Assembly (NCBI RefSeq): GCF_040869045.1
Contig: NC_090319.1
Coordinates: forward strand, 376,231,601-376,295,600
DNA length: 64,000 nt
Source: Eurosta solidaginis
Taxonomy: Eukaryota; Arthropoda; Insecta; Diptera; Tephritidae
Direction of reading: 5' to 3'
Position 1 is the stretch's first letter; each line of letters opens with the position of its first letter. The notes beneath the pieces were generated by a model. The model worked only from the letters and a program-made list of their open reading frames with translations. It was not told where the DNA came from and ran no database searches. Positions 21,066-32,355 of the stretch are shown in pieces. Made by a program: the position numbers and the translations under genes.

Positions 21066-21497
21066 TAAAAGCCAAATTAAACTTCCTTAACCCCAACGCC
21101 ATAGTCGTAGCCATACCCATGTCCATAACCCTCTCCAATGCGATCGATTAATGGTACCTTAACCTAAAAATCGTGTAAATTTCATAAAAATGAAGAAACC
21201 GCAAAAAATAACAAACATATTCCACAAAAGATAAGTCTCTTAGTCATAACGTATCCAAAACAATGAATAAAATCTACAAAAAGTTATTAAATTCACCAAC
21301 TTAAATATTTTTAGATTATGGATATGGCGAGAAACCAAAAACCAATTAGTTGACTATAGTGTGTTTTTGGCGTTAGAGTTATGGTATGCCACCAGTAAAC
21401 GATTCCTTGATTTCCATAAGGTAGGCTCCATCAGCTGTTTTATCTGGTTATGGCTTTATGGTTATAATTCACCATTAATTGGTCCTTAAAGAATCGA
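21066..21497. repeat. MITE family Z, copy 1
   Basis: It starts AGCCAAATTAAACTTCCTTA and ends CCATTAATTGGTCCTTAA (imperfect inverted ends). It contains TATGGATATGGCGAGAAACC and AGCTGTTTTATCTGGTTATG. The same blocks in the same order make up the interrupted copy at 36684-41550. It is non-coding and lies inside the hAT element. Confidence 0.65.
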
Positions 21498-21585
21498 ACA
21501 ATTAAAAAAAATCTATTCAACATTTCTAAAGAAAAGATCGATTAAATCGATTAAGAATCCAATCAAATCCAGCTCTACCACCTGA

Positions 21586-22440
21586 TAATTGTAGAACAAC
21601 GTGCCCTTAGATGAATGGATTTTCAACTCTTTGTTTCGAGAGAGCGCTGTCAAAATGCACATTTTTTATAACATTTATCAATGATGCCACTCCAAACAAA
21701 AATTAATAGATCTGAAAATGGGGATTTTTGACATACATTTCGGCGATTATAGTTTCAATCATTTAATAAAATGATAGTCGTCAAATATTAATTTCTTTGA
21801 ACTTATTTTACAATAATACGACTAGCTAGAGTTAAATATAAACAAATCTAAGTAAAACTAACATTTCGATTAAATTAATTAGTCAAATATTGTAACTGCA
21901 TTTAACTCGCAGTGAAAACCATATATCCTTTTGAAATTTCAGTAAATCGGACCTATGATATAATAATTAACATTATCTAATGGATAGGGCTTATCCTATA
22001 TGTCTGGCGTTCCAGGTTCTGTGATCAAAATGGACTGGTTGCATCGGGAGTTCATATTTACAAAACCTGTTTTTAGTGAAAACTTTTGAATGGTAAATAA
22101 CATTTACCCTCCGCCTTCGAACTAATAATACTTACACTAAAACAAGTATTTTTATCCTTTTTCCCATAATTTTTGAACGCTATTCCATAGTTATAGGTCA
22201 AACTAAAGTTTAGCAAAATTTTTGGCACGTTTTTCGTTTTGGCTGGCACATTTTTTGTTCTGGCAGCCGCTTCAGCTGGCGCGAGGGATTTATCTGTGAT
22301 TGTTGCCAGCAACAACTAGAAGATAAAACCCTCGTAAGAGCGAAAATATGAGAGCGTAAACAAAAGATTCGTATCAATCTAATCTATGAACGTGCCCGCC
22401 AGCCCACTGTGACCACCAGCCGTTTACAATTAACCACAAA
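21586..22440. other. Intergenic region upstream of Gdh
   Basis: It is non-coding and AT-rich, and I see no repeat shared with the rest of the window. It probably contains distal promoter sequence of the plus-strand Gdh gene. Confidence 0.4.
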
Positions 22441-22549
22441 GTCATTTTGCACTATTTGTGCTCCAACTGTCACTGAAAGAAAATAAAGGCTAAGCAAGTA
22501 AAACGAACGAATTAAGAAGAAAAATTTGGCGACGCAACATCTATTTTGA

Positions 22550-22584
22550 TCAGTTTTTAGCGGGGTCGGTTAGCAAACGGTTGT
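22550..22584 (+). promoter_or_regulatory. Initiator plus DPE core promoter of Gdh
   Basis: TCAGTT at 22550-22555 is a perfect fly initiator with its A at 22552 as +1. GGTTGT at 22579-22584 falls at exactly +28 to +33 and matches the downstream promoter element consensus RGWYVT. No TATA box is apparent around -30, as expected for a DPE promoter. The predicted 5' untranslated region is 127 bases, ending with AACAAAAAA directly before the ATG. Confidence 0.55.
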
Positions 22585-22678
22585 GTGCAGGTCTTGAACT
22601 TATTTAAACTAGAACCAGTTTAATTGTGTTTTTTAGTGTGTGTGTGTGCCTCCAACGAACACGGTTTAGAACAAAAAA

Positions 22679-23090
22679 ATGTATCAATTAAAAAATTTGG
22701 CACGCCAAGCAGCGATACGTCAGCAAGAAGTAGCTACTTTGGTCAAGGTCTTGCCAACAGCAGCCTTACAAACGCGTAGCTATGCTGAATACCAAATTCC
22801 CGATCGTCTAAAGACTGTACCAACTGCCAAGGATCCACGTTTCTTTGATATGGTGGAATACTTTTTTCATCGTGGCTGTCAAATTGCTGAGGATCGTCTT
22901 ATCGCGGATATGAAGGGAAAATTATCGTTGGAAGAAAAGAAAAACAGAGTTAAGGGTATTTTAATGCTTATGCAACCATGTGACCATATCATCGAGATTG
23001 CGTTCCCATTGCGTCGCGATTCAGGTGAATATGAACTCATTACCGGCTATCGCGCACAGCACAGTACCCACCGTGTACCAACCAAAGGCG
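22679..23090 (+). CDS. Gdh: Glutamate dehydrogenase, mitochondrial, first coding exon
   Basis: It encodes the N-terminal 137 residues of NAD(P)-dependent glutamate dehydrogenase, which interconverts glutamate and 2-oxoglutarate plus ammonia in the mitochondrial matrix. Residues 1 to about 34 are a basic, Arg/Gln-rich import signal (starting MYQLKNLARQAAIRQQ), with cleavage likely near TRSYAEYQIP. The mature part has the family blocks PRFFDMVEYFFHRG, ILMLMQPCDHIIE and GYRAQHSTHR. The last is the start of the substrate-binding region, which in the whole protein continues past KGG. The exon ends GGCG before GTAAGT at 23091, a phase-1 donor. No other Gdh exon is visible in the window, so this is a partial gene. 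Confidence 0.95.
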
Positions 23091-23697
23091 GTAAGTAGTA
23101 AAACTTTTTAAAATTGTATGTATTCCTTGTTAAATTGTGAGACATGGTAGTATCTAAAAGGGCAAACTGTAAGTTGTAAAAAAAAAAATGAATGACTTTT
23201 ATGCAACTTGTTGGTAAAATAAACTTAAAATATATTCGAACGAGCAGATTGTATACCAAAAACGAAATTCCCTGTCTTAACAGCCTTGAGTGCTTATGTA
23301 ATCAAATTGGGTCTAGAACGCATGTAAATATGTATATGAAAGAAGCATTATAGCTATTTAAATGTACATATTTTTCTCATGTACATAAAATTATCAACAT
23401 TTTTTACTTCCCTACCTTTGCTTCTGGTAGAATAGTGCCAATTCTATTTGCCTGTAGGATTTATTCAAGCATAAACAAGTAAATGTGTGATTTTCCATAG
23501 CTGATTGTAGATACAACATACATACAACCCTACCATGTAAACACAACTACATAAAACATGTCAAAATAAAGTATAAGCATTTATTTTGTTGCATATGCTT
23601 TAAATTTGTTTACATTCGTTTTCGCCAATGCGCGATACTTGAGTAGCATAAGAAAGCAGGTCACTCATTGTTCCCGCTCCCCGCTAAAATTTATTTG

Positions 23698-24795
23698 CGT
23701 GGTATAACCATGGCTACCGCCACGGCGATGTCCTTCTGCGTAGTACACCCTCTGCGTAGGCGACCTTCGACCGCACTTTAAAAAAATAACCCTTAGCCGA
23801 TCCAACACCTGCTACGCCATGCACAGTAATTCTGCGTAGAACATTGATGGGTTTGTTTGGAGGTGAGTTTTTATTTTAGTTCCTTTGTTGCCTGTGCAAC
23901 AAATTGTAACATTGACCCGCTCTTTATACTCAGCGTGCTTTGCACACAGAGTATATTAACTTTGGATAACGGTTGGTTGTACAGATATATAGGAATCGAG
24001 ATAGATATAAATAGAGATATCTTGATGAAATTTGATATGTAGATTCCTGGGCACTCATCTCAGATCGCTATTTAAAATGAACCATATCGGAATGTAACCA
24101 CGCCCACTTTTTCGATATCGAAAATTACGAAAAACCAAAAAAATGCGATAATTTGGGGGTAATTCCATGTCAAAAGGCGAAATTATGAATTTTTCAAATC
24201 AAAATATTTCCGAAACTAGTGGATGGATTTCAAAAATTAAAAAATCGACAAATAACTTATAAAATTACCTTTCATCTGATGTATATATATCTTTAACTTT
24301 TCTAGACTTTATTTACCAAAAATTTGAAAAAGCTCTTTTTTGGTGGCCATGCACAGTAATTCTGCGTAGAACACCTTTCTGCATAGGCGGCCTTTGGCCG
24401 CACTTATAAAAAATAACCCTGGGCTACGCTATGCCAAGTCCGGGTGAGTGGTGTAACCGTCGCGGTAGCCTTCTGCGTAGGCGACCTTCGGCCGCACTTT
24501 AAAAAAAATAACCCTTAGCCGATCCAACACCGGCTACGCCATGCACAGTAATTCTGCGTAGAACACCTTTAAAAAAATTACCCTTAACCAATCCGACACC
24601 GGCAACAAAGAAACTAAAATAAAAACTCACCTTCAAACAAACCCGTCAATGTTCTACGCAAAATTACTGTGCATGGCGTAGCCGGTGTTGGTTCGGCTAA
24701 GGGTTATTTTTTTAAAGTGCGGCCGAAGGTCGCCTACGCAGAGGGTGTACTACGCAGAAGGACATCGCCGTGGCGGTAGCCATGGTTATACCACA
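23698..24795. repeat. Foldback-type inverted repeat, arms about 193 bases
   Basis: The left arm 23698-23890 (starting GTGGTATAACCATGGCTACC) is nearly identical to the reverse complement of the right arm at about 24601-24795. Both contain GTCCTTCTGCGTAGTACACC and TAACCCTTAGCC-type blocks. Further partial copies of the arm units lie in the loop (24345-24600) and beyond (24796-24920), in both directions. The open frame across the right arm (24685-24924) is an accident of the repeat. The loop also holds a piece of non-coding family A (23925-24340). Confidence 0.7.
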
Positions 24796-24929
24796 CACCC
24801 GGGCTTGGCATGGCGTAGCCCAGGGTTATTTTTTATAAGCGCGGCCGAAGGCCGCCTATGCAGAAAGGTGTTCTACGCAGAATTACTGTGCATGGCGCAG
24901 CCGGTGTTGGATCGGCTAACATAACAGTA

Positions 24930-26530
24930 AACATAAGAGTTATGAAGTAATATCAGCTCGTTCACGAATGCAAAATTTTAAGTAGTTTACCTTTGACGTA
25001 TATTTTAGCAATAAAAAATTAGCAATGTTATACATTATGTATTTTTGCAATTAATGAATACAATGCATAAACCCATACATACATAAATAACATCATATAT
25101 GTATATACCTACATCGATAAAAATAATTCAACTCATATGACACCTTTGTTTTTCGCCCTAATTTTATTATAGAAATTTCTTCTAAATATAGATGTTTTAT
25201 ATATCAAACAAAACCTTGCTTTATTACCTATCTAAAGACATTACAATTGTGAAGATTGACTCAATAGTTTCAAAGATATAGTGTTTTAAAAAATAGTAAA
25301 ATTTACCTTATGACGTGGAATTACCCCTATAGTTATTATTTGCACCAAAAAAAAAATTATAGGGTTGAACTCACCATAAACACCACTACCGATACTCATA
25401 TAAATTTTTTTAATTTGACAAATGTATGTATTCTGCACTTAAGCCAATGGGCGTGTCACCGCCCACCTTTAAAAGAAGGTAGTTTAAAAGTTTTGCAATC
25501 TGTATTTGGCAATCATTGAAGATATGATGAAATTTGACAGCAACGTTACTACTATTACTATATACATATGTGCTAATTGAAAATTAGCAAAATCGGATGA
25601 GGAACACGCCCACCTAAATAAAAAATGTTCAAAAGTCAAATTTTAAGAAAAAAAATTAATATCTTTACAGTATATAAGTAAATTATGTCAACATTCAACT
25701 CCAGTAATGATATGATGCAACAAAATACAATAATAAAAGAAAATTTCAAAATGGGCGTGGCGTCACCCTTTTTAATTTAATTTGTCTAGAATACTTTTAA
25801 TGCCATAAGTCGAACAAAAATTTACCAATTGTGAAATTTTGTAGGGGCATGGATTCTATGATGATATCTGTTTTCTGTGAAAATGGGCGAAATCGGTTGA
25901 AGCCACGCCCAGTTTTTATACACAGTCGACCGTCTGTCCTTCCGCTCGGTCGTTAACACGATAACTTCACCAAAAATCGATATATCTTTACTAAACTTAG
26001 TTCACGTACTTATCTGAACTCACTTTATCTTGGTATACAAAATGGCCGAAATCCGACTATGACCACGTCCGCTTTTTCGATATCGAAAATTTCGAAAAAT
26101 AAAAAAAATGCCATAATTCTATACCAAGTACGAAAAAAGGAATGAAATATGGTAATTGGATTGGTTTATTGACGCAAAATATAACTTTAGAAAAAACTTG
26201 TAAAATGGGTGTGACACCTACCATATTAAGTAGAAGAAAATGAAAAAATTCTGCAGGGCGAAATCAAAAGCCCTTGGAATCTTGGCAGGAATACTGTTCG
26301 TGGTATTACATATATAACTAAATTAGCGGTACCCGACAGATGATGTCTGGGTCACCCCTGGTCCACCTTTATGGCGATATCTCGAAAAGGCGTATACCTA
26401 TAGAACTATGGCCCACTCCCTTTTAAAATACTCTTGAATACCTTCCATTTGATGCCCATGTCATACAAACACATTCCAGGGTTACCCTAGGTTCATTTTT
26501 CTACATGGTGCTTTTCCCTTACTTTGTCTC
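24930..26530. repeat. Non-coding dispersed family A, left part
   Basis: It is marked by recurring phrases such as CCACGCCCACTTTTTCGATATC (also at about 24092, and as GACCACGTCCGCTTTTTCG at 26060), GGGCGTGGCGTCACCC and GTCGACCGTCTGTCC. It has no coding frames. The same phrase style runs through 26950-27480 and 33790-34856. The class is unknown. Short hexamer-like motifs repeated around CACGCCC are characteristic. Confidence 0.5.
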
Positions 26531-26534
26531 AAAA

Positions 26535-26872
26535 GCAGGGATGGAAAATAATAATTATTTTTTTTTTTGGAGTCGAAAAAGGCCTGGTCAAAAAATTGTC
26601 CTAGGTGAAAATGTTTGAGTTCCGTATCCTTATAGCAATATCATGTCGAATCATGCATTCTTTTTATTTTTCGAACTTTTTCCATAAAAGTCCACATATA
26701 AAAGTAAAACCTGTATGTTTTTTTTTTGAGTCCGATAGAACTAGTCTCGGACTTTTAAAAATAAAAGTCCGGAAAGAAAGGTTAAATCCGGACTTTTATT
26801 TTTTAAGGCCGAAATAAAAGCCCGACTTGATACCAAAGAAACGGCTTATCCGAATTAAAAAAATTTGGTACC
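26535..26872 (+). repeat. hAT-like MITE, copy 1
   Basis: It starts CAGGGATGGAAAATAATAAT, which fits the hAT end rule. The body has ATCATGTCGAATCATGCATT, CTTTTTCCATAAAAGTCCAC and paired CGGACTTTTAAAAATAAAAG blocks, and it ends near GGCTTATCCGAATTAAAAAA. A second copy with the same order is at 53418-53712. It is non-coding and the right terminus is uncertain. Confidence 0.55.
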
Positions 26873-27099
26873 AATCGATTCTCCTGGATTCCTAAAATTT
26901 AAAACCTTATGGACTTTTGAAAATTTCTGTTAATAATACTAGAAATTTATCATAAACAAACTAGATCGAAAATCTCGTAGTATAAATGGTGAACTTGCAG
27001 TGGAGTTTTGCAATAAGATTCGTTCCAAAACTATTAGAGTGAAAATTGGTAAACCTCATTCTGCTATGATGGGAAAGCTTTCTAAAAAAATGGGCGTAA

Positions 27100-27480
27100 T
27101 CGGTCAGTAGCCACGCCTCTTTCTGTATATAGAAATTTCCGCACAGAACATGCGATATTTGAGTACCTAAAGAAGCCACGTTATTTAAATTTGGCACGTA
27201 AATTATTGAAATTGCATGTAGTTGATCCACATAATTTTTTTCGACAAGGGGCGTGGCACCGCCTACTTTCCAAATAAGATTTTTTGGACTTTCAAGTACG
27301 ATAACTCGTACATACTTTGAGCAATGTTTTTGCGAATTGGTAAGCGAACTTCATATTTGTATTTGTACATGCCTACAGAAAAATCTTAAAATCGAATTAA
27401 AGTCACACCCACTTGTATATAAAAATATCAAAACTGGCTACTTGAATTCATTGCTAAGTAAGTGAATATGTCGGAGTTAT
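27100..27480. repeat. Left arm of a large palindromic family A element
   Basis: From GTCAGTAGCCACGCC to ACTTGAATTCATTGCTAAGT this matches, in reverse complement, the right arm at 33785-34760. The right arm has a solo LTR inserted. Both arms lead inward to GGGATC-rich minisatellites, so the whole 27100-34760 region is a foldback structure. Confidence 0.65.
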
Positions 27481-27850
27481 TTCGAGACTATTGCGGGATC
27501 ATTTGGGGACCCTTCCGGTATCATTCCGGGATGACTTTCGGGATCCGTCAGGGTCATTTCGGGACTTTTTCGGGATCATTTGGGGATCCTTCCGAGATCA
27601 TTTATGGATGATTTTCGGGATCGCGTCGGGGTTATATAGGGATCATTTGGGGACTCTTCCGGTATAATTTCTGGATGGTTTTCGGGATCCCGTTAGGGTA
27701 ATTTCGGGATTTTCCGGGACTCTTTCGGGATGATTTTGGGACCCTTCCGGCATGATTTCTGGATAGTTTTCGGGATTTGTTCCCGTCGGGTTCATTTCGG
27801 GACTATTTTGATATCATTTTGGGACCCTTCCGGGATCATTTAAGGTCTCT
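27481..27850 (+). repeat. GGGATC minisatellite, plus orientation
   Basis: It is made of imperfect 20-24 base units such as CGGGATCATTTGGGGACCCTT, alternating with TTTCGGGATCCGTCAGGGTC. Its reverse-complement counterparts are at 28340-28856 and 33529-33780. Confidence 0.75.
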
Positions 27851-28340
27851 TCAGAACCGGTAGTTCAGCACACATGATTTTTTAAATTATGAGCCTTTAT
27901 GGCCATGGATTTGCTGCAAATGCCTAATGTTTGTTATTCATAATTTTGTGTTTTTCTAATCCTGAGGATGGTTTCAGATTGAAACCGAAATATCGACCAA
28001 TTATATAAATTATAATACCAAAAAATATATGGCGTTTTATTTATCTTTGCGGCCTTGAGCTCAATAATTAACCAAGAAGTTAAAATTTTGTTTTTAAGTT
28101 AAATTAATTGATATGACAGGGGTGAAGGAATTACTATTCATAGAACAAAGGGGTAAAACTACAATGAGCTAAAACCAAAGAAAATTTTATTAGATGAAAA
28201 TAGTGTTGCTTTTTGGTGCATTTAGTTGGTTAAAATATTACAAAAAGTGTGGTTATAGCTATAAAAGTTCGTTACAGGATTCATTTAGAATAATCAAAAA
28301 TAGAACGAAAAAGCTGTGTTAGATATTAAAAATAAAACAT
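27851..28340. other. Non-coding spacer between minisatellite blocks
   Basis: It is mostly AT-rich. GGATGGTTTCAGATTGAAACC with an inverted GTTTCA pair lies at about 27965-27985, and a GGCCTTGAGCTCAATAATTA block lies at about 28050, resembling the SINE-like block at 259. There is no gene. Confidence 0.4.
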
Positions 28341-28856
28341 ACAGAATTGATCTCTGAAGGGTCCGCAATTGAGTCCGAAATAGTCCTGAAAAAGTCCCAA
28401 AATTACCCTGACGGGATCCCGAAAACAATCCAGAAATTATCCCGGAAGGATCCCCAAATGATCTCGCAACAGTCCCGAAAAAGATGTCGGAAGGGTCCCC
28501 AAATGGTCCCGAAATAGTCCCAAAATGACCCTGACGGAATCCGGAAAAGATCCCGAACCGACGGGATCCCAGATGGATGCCGAAAAAGTCCCAAAATGAC
28601 CCTGGCGGGATCCCTGACGGATCCCGAAAACCATCCAGAAATGATCCTGTAAAAGTCCCGAAGTGACCTGACATTGTCCAGAAAAAGTCCCGAAATTGCC
28701 CCGACAGGATCCCAGACGGATCCCGAAAACTGCCCAGAAATGATCCCGGAAGGGTCCCAAAATGATACCGAAATAGTCCCGAAAAAGTCCCGATATGACC
28801 CGACGGGATCCCCAAAACCATCCAGAAATTACACCGGAAGAGTCCCCAAATGATCC
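28341..28856 (-). repeat. GGGATC minisatellite, minus orientation
   Basis: It holds the reverse complement of the 27481 units (GATCCCGAAAACCATCCAGAA, AAGTCCCGAAATGACCC). Long open frames here (28294-28821 and 28437-28985, minus) translate to monotonous FRDHFG/SGIPSG repeats and are products of the repeat, not genes. Confidence 0.75.
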
Positions 28857-29040
28857 TTTTGTATATGTATATTTGCTCAGTTTATTTAATATGAGTGGAT
28901 ATGAACATTTCAATATAAAATGTGTTGAGTTAATACTAAAGAATAAAAAAAGAACGAAAAAGAATAAGCAAAACAGAGTTGCCAAAATGATAGTAAATTA
29001 ATTCAGTGTGTGGCGTTACCACTTCGTTTCATACATAACA
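28857..29040 (-). repeat. LTR (3' LTR of the minus-oriented shell)
   Basis: Read on the minus strand it starts TGTTATGTATGAAACG and is about 184 bases long. It contains a possible AATAAA in ATATTAAATAAACTGAG. Immediately upstream (29041-29053 in reverse) is the purine tract GAGGAAGGAAAAA that would prime plus-strand synthesis. Confidence 0.65.
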
Positions 29041-29061
29041 TTTTTCCTTCCTCTGCAGGAG

Positions 29062-30150
29062 TTAAGATGAGAATGGAACTCTCGGTTTCCTTTGTCTGGT
29101 CGACCGCCGAGGGGCTGCCGGCGTCTCGCTTAGTTCCGGATCTCTTTCCGGTGTCGCCTGCCGTGCTGGTGTTGAATGCGATGGCGGTGTATCGTCCTGT
29201 ATTATTGTAGTGTTGGGAGTAGAGAACCCTTCCAAATCTTCTTCTGATCCCAATGATATATTTTGTGGTGATTCTATGGGTGCTTCGACTTCTTCGTGGT
29301 TTTCTACTATACCCGATGCAGCTGTGTCGTTCTCTTTAGCTGCAACTCCCGTTTCATGATGATTCACTTCCGGTGTTGCTTTATCGGGCCCCGCGTGTGA
29401 CTTCCGTATTTGGTCTACATGTCTTTTTATCATTTTCCCATTGAATTGTATTTGATAGTGAAGATCCCCTAGACGGGCGTGTATTATTCCACTTAGAAAT
29501 TCGCGGGTTACCCGACAGGAAGTATACGTTTTGATTTACCTTGAACTCTCTTCCCTTTTTCTTGAGATGCATGTATTGTTTTTCCTCGAGATTTCCTCTG
29601 GTCGAATCAAGTCCAATCGTGTTCGTAGCTGCCGCCCCATAAACAATAGTGCTGGCGAGGTGCCTGTTGTCGAATGTGGTGCATTTTTGTACTGTCTCTC
29701 GTTTATGTTTTCCTGCAAAGAACTATTCGTGGTACCCATTGCTTTCACTGCGTTCTTGACCGTCTGTACGCTTCGCTCTGCTTGTCCATTAGTTGCCGGG
29801 TGATACGGTGCTGAGTATTTGTGATATTTAACACCGACTGTAGTCAGGAAGTTGTTAAATTCCGCGGACGTGAAATTTGTTCCATTATCAGATACAACCG
29901 TTTGAGGAACGCCATAAGCCGCAAATACGTCGTCCAGCAAAGTAATTGTCGCGGCCGCCGTAATTGATTTAGTGATTTTCACCTCTAACCACTTGCTATA
30001 CGCATCCGAGATTATCAGTAGCATTGCTCCTTCGAACGGCCCCGCATAGTCAATATGAATGCGTTCCCACGGTCCCTTGGGATACTCCCAATGATGATCG
30101 CCACTTTTCCCGGGTTTGTTTGCCTTTGTTCTCGTCCGTCACACGGCAGC
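29062..30150 (-). pseudogene. Ty3/gypsy integrase, catalytic core and C-terminus
   Basis: Minus-strand frames give HWEYPKGPWERIHIDYAGP, then the catalytic core with its three acidic residues: SDAYSKWLEV, VVSDNGTNFTS and PYHPATNGQAERSVQ. The C-terminal chromatin-binding or tail region lies at 29572-29062 in two shifted frames. A frameshift at about 30030 disrupts the start and another lies near 29550. The protein would insert the element cDNA. Its zinc-binding N-terminus is on the other strand at 33277-33453, so no whole integrase can be made. Confidence 0.8.
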
Positions 30151-30351
30151 TGGGGCAAATTGGTAACGCCACACACTGAATTAATTTACTATCATTTTGG
30201 CAACTCTGTTTTGCTTATTCTTTTACGTACTTTTTTTATTCTTTAGTATTAAAACAACACATTTTATATTGAAATGTTCATATCCACTCATATTAAATAA
30301 ACTGAGTAAATATACATATACAAAAGTGGTGTCAAAAGTGGGATTAAAAAG
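30151..30351 (+). repeat. Internal partial LTR and leader, plus orientation
   Basis: It matches the LTR from GGTAACGCCACACACTG onward (the first 21 or so bases are absent) through ACATATACAAAAG. It is followed by TGGTGTCAAAAGTGGG, a plausible tRNA primer-binding site of the TGG type. It leads directly into gag at 30352. Confidence 0.6.
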
Positions 30352-31980
30352 ATGAGCCTGACACCGGAAGATTTGAAGAGGGTGATGGATGCATTGGCAA
30401 GGGCAATTCGCGAGGCTGTAGAGGGGGCGTCCCACAGTGCTGGGGCAAATGCAAATCAGCGGGCAGCAACCAAACCGCCACCGTTTAGTATTGCAGAATA
30501 CAAGTCAGAAGACAAATCCTCAGTGCAGGATTTTTTCACATGCGTAGATCGGGCCTTACAGCTGAGCAAAGTTCCAGAAGAGGAACAACACAAATTCGTA
30601 CTCGTGCATATGGGGGCAGAGCTGAACGCCGTACTAAAAATACTTGTTAGCCCAAAGACGCCTGACTCGCTGAAATACAATGAAATAAAAACCGTGTTAA
30701 TTCACCATTTTGATGGCTCACGGAACAAGTATGCTAAAAGTATCAAATTTAGACAAAGTAAGCAAGAAGAAGGCGAATCGATTGCCGAGTACGCACTTCG
30801 TTTAAAAAAGGGCGCTGCATATTGTGAATATGGCGACTTTTTGGATAGGATGTTAACAGAGCAGTTACTGTATGGCGTGGAGTCACGCTATATTTGCAAT
30901 GAGGTTATAAGTAAAAAACCAAACAATTTTACTGAGGCATACGAAATTGCGCACACAATCGAACTAACACAAAGTGCAACAACAGATCTGAAGGGTACAG
31001 AGTGGGAACAACCAAGTGAACCAACGTTTAAACTGGGATACGAACCAGTCAAAACAAAAAGAAATGCAAATGCTGAAAAGTTGATCAAGAAGCCAAAAGA
31101 AAAATCCGCAAATTGTTACGGATGTGGGGGCCAACACAACAGAAAAGACTGCAAATTCAGTAGCTCCAAATGTTTTTCGTGTGGAAAATTGGGCCACATT
31201 GCAAAAGTGTGCAAGGCAAAACTAGATCAGATTTCAGAGGATGAGCTCGAACCAGTTCAGCAGCTGAACAGCATTAATGTATGTAAAGCAGTAGACAGAA
31301 AAATGCTTCACGTAAATATCGATGGAAAGCAAATACAGATGAAGCTTGATACGGGTGCCCCATGCGCAATTATTAATTATAAAACTCTTCGCACTATAAA
31401 ACCGAATTTTAGATTATTAAAAACAGATAGACGATTTACAAGCTACACGGGGCATAGAGTGAACTGCATGGGTAGGGTTGTAGTAACCGCATCAATGGGG
31501 AGGACTAAGCGGCGCCTGAATCTGTATGTTGTCCAAGAAGATTTCGATACACTTTGCGTCAGAGAATGGATCTCAAAATTCGCACGTGAAATTAACTTTT
31601 CGGAGCTATTTTCGTCAGCCAGGCAAATTAACTCTATAAGTTCAACCGCGCCAAAACTTTCAGAAAACCAACGAGAAAGGCAGCAACATCTCCTTGCAAG
31701 TTACGAAGAAGTCTTTGACACGACAGCGGGTAAGTTGAGAGGGCCGCCTGCAAAAGTGAAGCTGAAGGCGGGAGCCACACCAGTGTTCGCACGAGCACGC
31801 GAAATACCAATGGCATTTGAGAGAGGCGTATGCCAAGGAAATAGATCGCAAAATCCAGTCTGGCTTTTACGTGAGAGTAGAGCATTCGGAATGGGCTTCA
31901 GCAAGACATGTAGTCGCGAAAAAAAAATGGAGATATTCGCATCCGTGGCAATTACAAGCCAACGGTTAATCCAAGAATGA
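30352..31980 (+). pseudogene. gag-protease of the Ty3/gypsy element
   Basis: The open frame has 542 codons. Residues 1 to about 230 are a capsid-like region (FFTCVDRALQLSKVPEEEQ, ESIAEYALRLKKGAAYC). About 255-290 holds two zinc knuckles, CYGCGGQHNRKDC and CFSCGKLGHIAKVC. The aspartic protease follows with its active site LDTGAPCAII at about 340. Motif style is close to the Mag-like branch. The frame leaves the true reading near 31815: reverse-transcriptase sequence continues one base off (VRVEHSEWAS-type), so the last 50 codons shown here are out of register. Confidence 0.8.
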
Positions 31981-32345
31981 TTATTGACGAACATCCGATT
32001 CCTAAAGCGGAAGACTTGTTCAATAAAATGAAAAAAGCGGCGATATTTTGTCACTTGGATATAACCGACGCATATACACACCTTACGATCGACGATGATT
32101 TCGCACATGTTTTGACATTAAACACAGCTACACACGCACTAGTACGACCGACTCGTGCGGTATATGGGGCAGCAAATATTCCAGCTATTTGGCAAAGAAA
32201 AATGGAGACGCTCCTGCAAGGAGTGCCAAACGTTTTAAATTTCTTTGATGACATCTTGGTGTTCGCGGAAAATTTTGAAGAGCTGCTGATGGTTTTGGCC
32301 ACAACGCAAACGCAAATCGCATCAAATGCAATGGTCTACGCTTAA
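31815..32345 (+). pseudogene. Reverse transcriptase, N-terminal and palm region
   Basis: In the frame from 31977 it reads MIIDEHPIPKAEDLFNK, CHLDITDAYTHLTID (first catalytic Asp), RAVYGAANIPAIWQRKME and the active-site NFFDDILVF, the FDD variant typical of this branch. It is shifted against gag and again against the RNase H part near 32290-32350. Confidence 0.75.
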
Positions 32346-32355
32346 ATAAGTCAAA

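Larger units (their letters stand above)
17424..21577. mobile_element. hAT-type element with nested insertions
   Basis: The ends are TAGAGCTGGATTCGATT (17424) and, in reverse complement, TAGAGCTGGATTTGATT (ending 21577). They fit the hAT end rule (YARNG). The 8-base flanks are CCGCCTGA (17416-17423) and CCACCTGA (21578-21585), 7 of 8 identical, the duplication length of hAT. No hAT transposase is seen, so it is non-autonomous. Much of its 4.15 kb is later material: SINE copy C, an RTE fragment and a MITE. The rest (17440-19120) is AT-rich and non-coding. Confidence 0.6.

Noticed and set aside
24685..24924. 79-codon frame with cysteines
   Set aside because: It spans the right arm of an inverted repeat and has no counterpart that would suggest a protein.
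28294..28985. Two long overlapping minus-strand frames with repeated FRDHFG/SGIPSG motifs
   Set aside because: They are translations of the GGGATC minisatellite. The unit length and its reverse-complement partners elsewhere show repeat DNA, not a repeat protein gene.
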